Below are positions 41,046 to 41,698 of a DNA stretch of 41,698 nt, piece after piece. Below the pieces are notes generated by a model. That model had not been told where the DNA came from and did no database searches. It saw only the letters and a list, made by a program, of their open reading frames with translations. Position 1 is the stretch's first letter, and every line of letters starts with the position of its first letter. The position numbers were made by a program, and so were the translations under genes. Where the stretch lies: assembly GCA_934402055.1 (NCBI GenBank), contig CAKRTC010000017.1:1-41698 (forward strand), written 5' to 3'. The DNA is from an uncultured Lachnospiraceae bacterium (GTDB lineage: Bacteria; Bacillota; Clostridia; Lachnospirales; Lachnospiraceae).

Positions 41046-41240
41046 ATGCACCAAAAACTAATAAACAAAAACGGGACAGATCTAAATATTTCTATGATAA
41101 GCAATTGCCGCTGTACCTCTATGGATGAATGCGAAATTGAATGCGCAAGATATTACACTTGCAATACGATTGCACTTGCAAATGATCTGCTCCATGATTT
41201 TGAATTATCAAACTGCATTAACATTAAGGAGAACAACTAA
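41046..41240 (+). CDS. Small cysteine-rich protein of unknown function
   Basis: This 64-residue protein is not recognised. Its centre has five cysteines in the pattern C-x-C-x6-C-x3-C-x5-C (CRCTSMDECEIECARYYTC), which could bind a metal or iron-sulfur cluster. No signal peptide or membrane helix is seen, so it is likely cytoplasmic. The ATG lacks a clear ribosome site (AAAAAG at about 5 bases); a second ATG at 41094 would keep all the cysteines but has no site either. It follows a good promoter and lies 2 bases before the next gene, which has a strong site within this gene's end. Confidence 0.6.
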   Translation: MHQKLINKNGTDLNISMISNCRCTSMDECEIECARYYTCNTIALANDLLHDFELSNCINIKENN

Positions 41241-41242
41241 AA

Positions 41243-41653
41243 ATGTATCTTTTCAATTCCGGTACTATCAAGTTAACGCAAACGGATGATCTTAATAATG
41301 TTATAGAATTCTTCAAATATTGCGTGAGCAGTGACCTATATGAAATTGAAGAATCAGATCTTGATTGTATGAAGACCTCTTTCAATGAACAGCTTCATAA
41401 ATATATAGTTGAGTTCTCATTTTGGGAATTTAATCTTGAAAATTTACTCACTGATTTTGTAGAATATTGCAAATCATCAAATATCTCTATATCCTTCTAC
41501 ATTAAATATACAGGAGACTATGTGGGCGGTTATTACTACGAATCAAATATGGATGAAATGGAATACCTTGATGAGTTCGATGTTGCTGCAAGAGCTGTTG
41601 ACGATAATAGAATCCTTAAAGGTAAGCCCGCAATAGCGAGTACCTTACTATAA
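41243..41653 (+). CDS. Acidic protein of unknown function (136 residues)
   Basis: I do not recognise this protein. It is acidic and aromatic-rich, with alternating hydrophobic strands such as KYIVEFSFWEFNL and NISISFYIKYTGDYVGGYYYES, suggesting a small alpha/beta fold. There is no membrane segment or signal peptide. AAGGAGAAC stands upstream of the ATG, making translation likely. With the preceding cysteine-rich gene it forms a two-gene operon in DNA that is more AT-rich than the rest of the window. A toxin-antitoxin, immunity or phage origin can be imagined, but no motif supports one. Confidence 0.65.
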   Translation: MYLFNSGTIKLTQTDDLNNVIEFFKYCVSSDLYEIEESDLDCMKTSFNEQLHKYIVEFSFWEFNLENLLTDFVEYCKSSNISISFYIKYTGDYVGGYYYESNMDEMEYLDEFDVAARAVDDNRILKGKPAIASTLL

Positions 41654-41698
41654 TACCATATTCATGAGATACTGTTCCAAAGCAGTTTCGTGCGATTC

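Overview
This 41.7 kb window looks like the chromosome of a Gram-positive, spore-lineage anaerobe, most likely a member of the Lachnospiraceae (Clostridia). The evidence is protein-level resemblance, the GerW/DUF2953 sporulation pair, Rex redox control, a degenerate CIRCE at groESL, consensus sigma-A promoters and strong AGGAGG-type ribosome binding sites. I see no transposase, integrase, CRISPR array or phage structural gene. Most genes lie on the minus strand and are chromosomal housekeeping genes.

Reading in the direction of minus-strand transcription, from high to low coordinates. Block A (about 16.5 kb down to 0.1 kb) begins with a consensus promoter and a candidate Rex operator, then rex-acpS-alr. 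It continues with yebC-rqcH, yicC-gmk-rpoZ-rimO-pgsA-pncC, the sporulation pair DUF2953-gerW, and hom-thrC-glgP, ending in a terminator. Many junctions overlap by 4 to 11 bases, so translation is probably coupled. Block B (16.6-19.0 kb) is groES-groEL with a degenerate CIRCE over the -35 box and a structured 3' tail. Block C (19.2-26.9 kb) holds a small plus-strand membrane protein (DUF5684-like), rnhA, a beta-CASP metallo-beta-lactamase nuclease, an iron-dependent alcohol/glycerol dehydrogenase, der-plsY and an unusually long PRPP synthetase.

Block D (27.0-32.4 kb) is a plus-strand HD phosphohydrolase facing a four-gene minus-strand operon: lipoprotein binding protein, fused permease, ATPase and a PPP-type metallophosphatase. 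All are coupled by overlaps. This is an FbpABC/2-aminoethylphosphonate-type ABC importer whose last gene is a phosphatase. Block E (32.7-36.6 kb) holds tRNA-Ser(CGA), the magnesium transporter mgtE behind a roughly 350-nt structured leader that does not look like the known M-box, and a secreted DUF5722 glycosidase-like protein with a possible leaderless start. Block F (36.8-40.5 kb) holds a GmhA-like SIS isomerase, a protein of unknown function, an APC amino acid permease and a YbhB/PEBP protein. Block G (40.6-41.7 kb) is AT-rich accessory DNA: a four-copy 33-bp tandem repeat, a good promoter and two small genes I do not recognise, one of them cysteine-rich.

The most interesting unexplained signals are RNA-like. 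They are the mgtE leader, the branched element 3' of groEL (both with G-U pairs that fit only the minus-strand RNA), the 27-bp perfect hairpin near 32.6 kb, the 71-bp inverted repeat before gerW, and the 33-bp tandem array with the small gene pair at the right edge.
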